A DNA stretch of 64,000 nt, taken from Streptomyces sp. 130 (GTDB taxonomy: Bacteria; Actinomycetota; Actinomycetes; Streptomycetales; Streptomycetaceae). This document shows, one piece after another, positions 62,346 to 64,000 of this stretch. Under the pieces are notes generated by a model. It had not been told where the DNA came from. It ran no database searches and saw only the letters and a program-made list of their open reading frames with translations. The stretch lies in the NCBI RefSeq assembly GCF_007096885.1, contig NZ_VJNO01000026.1, positions 33,661 to 97,660 on the forward strand, written 5' to 3'. The stretch's first letter is position 1. The number at the start of each line of letters is the position of its first letter. A program made the translations under genes and the position numbers.

Positions 62346-63230
62346 GTGTCATTTGTCGAGATCGAGATCGCCAGTCAGCCGGAGTGCTGGCGCCGCGCAG
62401 CGGAGCTGGCACCGAGTCACGCGGCCGTGCTGCCCGCGGCGGGCGAGCGCGTCGCCGTCGTCGGCTGCGGCACCTCGTTCTACATGGCTCAGGCATACGC
62501 CTCGCTCCGTGAGGAGTCCGGGCAGGGCGAGACCGATGCCTTCGCCGCGTCCGAGTTCCCCACCCGCCGCCGCTACGACCGGGTCCTCGCGCTCACCCGC
62601 TCCGGCACCACGACCGAGGTCCTCGAACTCCTCGGCCGGCTGAGCGGCACCACGCCCACGGTGGCCATCACCGCCGACCCGCGGACCCCGGTGATGACGG
62701 CCGCCGACGCGGTCGTCGTGCTGGACTTCGCGGACGAACGGTCCGTCGTCCAGACCCGGTTCGCCACCACGCTGCTCACGCTGCTGCGCGCGCACCTCGG
62801 ACTGCACACCGACGCCGTGGTCCGGGACGCCGAGCGGGCGCTCGCCGAGCCGCTGCCGGAGGGCCTGGTGGACCGCACGCAGTTCACGTTCCTCGGGCGC
62901 GGCTGGACGGCCGGGCTCGCCAACGAGGCGGCGCTCAAGATGAAGGAGGCTTCGCTCTCCTGGACCGAGTCGTACGCCGCGATGGAGTACCGCCACGGCC
63001 CGATCTCCATCGCCACCGACACCACCGCCACCTGGACGTTCGGCGCCGCCCCCGGGGGCCTGCGCGAGCAGCTCCTGGAGACCGGCGCCCGCTGGGTGGA
63101 GAGCGACCTGGACCCGCTGGCCGACCTGGTCCGCGTCCAGCGCCTGGCCGTGGCCCGCGCCACCGCCCGCGGGCTCGACCCGGACGCCCCGCGCCACCTG
63201 ACCCGCTCGGTGGTCCTGGCGGACGCCTGA
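62346..63230 (+). CDS. SIS-domain sugar-phosphate isomerase/deaminase-like protein
   Basis: This 294-residue protein has two SIS half-domains: about 30-150 (VVGCGTSFYMAQAYASLREE, TRSGTTTEVLELL) and about 170-285 (FLGRGWTAGLANEAALKMKEASLSW, AMEYRHGPIS). The EYRHGP motif and KEASL are those of the isomerase domain of GlmS and of AgaS-type aminosugar-6-phosphate isomerase/deaminases, so an amino-sugar phosphate is the probable substrate. The glutaminase domain of GlmS is absent. It starts at GTG 62346 behind GGAG and diverges from the DeoR repressor. Confidence 0.88.
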   Translation: MSFVEIEIASQPECWRRAAELAPSHAAVLPAAGERVAVVGCGTSFYMAQAYASLREESGQGETDAFAASEFPTRRRYDRVLALTRSGTTTEVLELLGRLSGTTPTVAITADPRTPVMTAADAVVVLDFADERSVVQTRFATTLLTLLRAHLGLHTDAVVRDAERALAEPLPEGLVDRTQFTFLGRGWTAGLANEAALKMKEASLSWTESYAAMEYRHGPISIATDTTATWTFGAAPGGLREQLLETGARWVESDLDPLADLVRVQRLAVARATARGLDPDAPRHLTRSVVLADA

Positions 63231-63245
63231 CCCCTGTCGTACGTC

Positions 63246-63284
63246 GAACGCCGGACGGGCCGGCATGCGGCCCGTCCGGCGTTC
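63246..63284. terminator. Bidirectional terminator hairpin between convergent genes
   Basis: GAACGCCGGACGGGCC (63246-63261) pairs perfectly with 63269-63284, giving a 16-bp stem and a seven-base loop. It lies between the convergent SIS gene and the acidic hypothetical gene and can serve both. Confidence 0.8.
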
Positions 63285-63315
63285 CGGGACCGGGGGTCCG
63301 GGGCGACGCCCCCGG

Positions 63316-63837
63316 TCAGGACTCCTCGAAGTAGGTGTCCAGGACCGCGTCGAAGCCCTCGGTCCACTCCTTGAGGCCGGCGCGCGACGGCGCCTCGACC
63401 TCGCCGTTGAACCAGCGCTGGGACGACAGGTGCACGGTGACGGTGAAGCGGCGGCCGAAGCGGGCCGGCTTCAGCTCGACCGCGCCGATCTCGTCCCAGC
63501 CGAAGTCCGCCTGCTGGTCGTCCAGCGTGAACCGGACGCCCTCGGGCCCCGCCGAGACCGACCCGCGCCGGTCGCTCGCCTCGAACGAGGGGCCCTGAGC
63601 GGCCTCTTCGTCGCTCTCCTGCTCGTCCTGCTCCTCCTGCTCCTCCTCGTCCTGCGCCACCGGCACCTCGTCGGCCGGCGGCTCGGCGACGGCGTCCGCG
63701 GGGGCGGGCTCCTCGGTGTTCTCCGGCTCCTCGTCCACCGCTTCGGCGGGTCGGGGGGCCGTGAGACCGGGGATGTACGCCGGGTCGGTCCCTGCGGCGT
63801 ACGCGGGCTGGGTCTTCGGGTCTATGCGCTGCTCCAC
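63316..63837 (-). CDS. Conserved hypothetical protein with acidic linker
   Basis: This 173-residue protein has a short conserved N-terminus (MEQRIDPKTQPAYAAGTDPAYIPGL), then a low-complexity Glu/Asp/Ala/Pro linker (about 30-80, with long E/D/Q runs), and a compact C-terminal domain (about 85-170) whose alternating strands and final helix (SRAGLKEWTEGFDAVLDTYF) look like a PH-type fold. No catalytic motif or membrane segment is seen. Function is unknown. The start is the ATG at 63837. Confidence 0.75.
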   Translation of the reverse strand: MEQRIDPKTQPAYAAGTDPAYIPGLTAPRPAEAVDEEPENTEEPAPADAVAEPPADEVPVAQDEEEQEEQDEQESDEEAAQGPSFEASDRRGSVSAGPEGVRFTLDDQQADFGWDEIGAVELKPARFGRRFTVTVHLSSQRWFNGEVEAPSRAGLKEWTEGFDAVLDTYFEES

Positions 63838-63880
63838 GGCGGGCAGTATGGCCGACGAACCTGTACGGGGCCAGTAAGGC

Positions 63881-63914
63881 CGTGCCGGGGGGCGGGCCCG
63901 GGCCCCCCGGCACG
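63881..63914. other. GC-rich hairpin at the edge of the homopolymer
   Basis: A 13-bp perfect stem (63881-63893 with 63902-63914) closes an eight-base GC loop, just upstream of the hypothetical gene's start and directly before the poly-C run. It could be a terminator, or simply the structure at which sequencing failed. Confidence 0.5.
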
Positions 63915-63999
<85 letters not shown>

Positions 64000-64000
64000 A

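Overview
The window is a 64 kb piece of a high-GC actinobacterial chromosome, almost certainly Streptomyces. The evidence is the very strong G/C bias at third codon positions, frequent GTG starts, 4-bp ATGA/GTGA overlaps inside operons, two complete 'conservons' (cvnABCD signalling operons), a SepF paralogue, an F420-type LLM oxidoreductase and a SCO-like cobalamin cluster with a CobI-CobJ fusion. No tRNA, rRNA, CRISPR array, transposase or integrase was seen. The species cannot be named from the sequence.

Layout. 1-6.8 kb is a cell-surface region: a truncated ATPase-domain fragment at the left edge, two paralogous secreted peptidoglycan-binding proteins, an AraC regulator, an APH-like kinase, a large secreted 'choice-of-anchor A' protein carrying four SpaA-type repeats, and an L,D-transpeptidase. 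6.8-18.2 kb is the corrin-ring cluster of vitamin B12 synthesis (cobN, cobG, cobH, cobIJ, cobK, cbiD, cobM, cobL), with a cobalamin riboswitch in front of cobN. 18.4-25.2 kb holds molybdate import (modA and a modB-modC fusion) facing a single-chain assimilatory nitrate reductase fused to an NADPH-flavoprotein module, so metal supply and enzyme sit side by side. 25.3-31.8 kb is an Mrp-type Na+/H+ antiporter operon (mnhAB-C-D-E-F-G) in which every junction is a 4-bp overlap.

32.1-38.1 kb is conservon 1 (cvnA, B, C, D) followed by an FAD-dependent monooxygenase and a separate anti-sigma-like ATPase. 38.1-42.0 kb is an arginine deiminase module (arcA, ornithine carbamoyltransferase, an APC amino-acid permease). 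42.1-46.2 kb encodes the Pnkp-Hen1 RNA repair pair, with an RCC1-type beta-propeller protein divergent from hen1. 47.2-50.6 kb has housekeeping and small genes (mmuM, an LLM oxidoreductase, a hypothetical, a MazG-like pyrophosphohydrolase, a SepF-like protein). 50.7-54.7 kb is conservon 2 on the minus strand, ending in a cytochrome P450 that lacks the ExxR motif. 54.8-63.2 kb has a metallo-beta-lactamase-fold protein and a sugar-uptake locus: Gfo/Idh/MocA dehydrogenase, Tat-type lipoprotein binding protein, two permeases, a DeoR regulator and a divergent SIS-domain sugar-phosphate protein. The right edge ends in a strong hairpin followed by about 85 bases of almost pure C, which is probably an assembly or sequencing artefact.

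Recurring themes are gene fusions that put partner activities on one chain (CobIJ, ModBC, nitrate reductase-flavoprotein, MnhAB, Pnkp) and translational coupling by 4-bp overlaps. The most interesting spots are the RNA repair locus with its RCC1-like neighbour, the two conservons with different redox effectors (one a non-canonical P450), the near-identical 336-bp adhesin repeats next to an L,D-transpeptidase, and shared half-sites in the two intergenic regions around the DeoR gene.
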